From a virus, in IMG/VR virus record IMGVR_UViG_3300037153_000282, positions 1 to 20,963 of that record: a DNA stretch of 20,963 nt; one strand, written 5' to 3'. Shown here piece by piece: positions 20,929 through 20,963 of this stretch. Under the pieces are notes generated by a model, which saw only the letters and a program-made list of their open reading frames with translations, ran no database searches and was not told the DNA's origin. Every line of letters starts with the position of its first letter. Position 1 is the first letter of the stretch. A program made the position numbers and the translations under genes.

Positions 20929-20963
20929 TTACGATTCAGTAAGCGAATGCAAGCACCGTGCCG
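20929..20963 (+). repeat. 35-bp spaced repeat, right-edge copy
   Basis: TTACG, ATT, CAG, 8 bases, TGCAAG, 4 bases, GTGCCG, with the same spacing as the other copies. It ends at the last base of the window, so the array may go on. Confidence 0.65.

Larger units (their letters stand above)
20459..20963. other. Non-coding repeat-bearing region at the right edge
   Basis: No gene with a ribosome site is seen on either strand in about 500 bases. The stretch holds two copies of a 22-bp direct repeat, six TTAC(A/G) motifs and three full 35-bp spaced repeats. Between 20735 and 20831 I see nothing beyond an imperfect dyad (GCAAAGCTCCGC...). Confidence 0.55.

Overview
The window is part of the genome, or an integrated copy, of a tailed bacteriophage (Caudoviricetes) with a long non-contractile tail. 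There is a full head-and-tail morphogenesis series on the minus strand: terminase, portal, protease/scaffold, cement, capsid, connectors, tail terminator, tail tube, frameshifted tail chaperone, tape measure, distal tail, hub. There is no sheath gene, which fits a siphovirus. Shine-Dalgarno sites (GGAGG, AAGGAGG) are bacterial. The host cannot be named. The late genes are of middling GC, but the small rightward genes and the most abundant virion genes are GC-rich, which may mean a GC-rich host.

Layout. Positions 1-18746 hold one tightly packed leftward late operon, read right to left. The order is small terminase, a 46-residue two-helix membrane protein, large terminase, a class I methyltransferase, portal, a DUF2213-type protease fused to scaffold with internal in-frame starts, cement protein, encapsulin-like major capsid protein, a small unknown protein, head-tail adaptor, stopper, a GT4-type glycosyltransferase, an HK97-gp10-like protein, tail terminator, tail tube, tail assembly chaperone with a -1 frameshift site (A AAA AAC plus a perfect 10-bp hairpin), TP901-type tape measure, a distal-tail-position protein with IPT and PKD-like domains, and a baseplate-hub-like protein cut by the left edge. 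Several junctions are ATG/stop overlaps, which implies coupled translation.

Positions 18747-19472 are a non-coding divergent control region. It holds a cluster of near-palindromic 12-mers (ACTAGATCTAGT and relatives), two diverged copies of a structured element whose stems change sequence while keeping pairing, and one copy of a 35-bp spaced repeat. It could be an operator cluster, a replication origin, or both.

Positions 19473-20458 hold a GC-rich rightward mini-operon with a promoter, a possible structured leader, and three small genes of unknown function (113, 84 and 23 residues), each followed by a GC-rich hairpin. Positions 20459-20963 are non-coding. They carry three more copies of the 35-bp repeat, the last ending exactly at the window edge, and a 22-bp direct repeat.

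How it works together: terminase packages DNA through the portal into a capsid built on the scaffold and stabilised by cement. Adaptor and stopper close the head, the terminator caps the tail tube, and the two chaperone forms assemble the tube around the tape measure onto the distal-tail/hub tip. The glycosyltransferase and methyltransferase are probably virion- or glycan-modifying additions.
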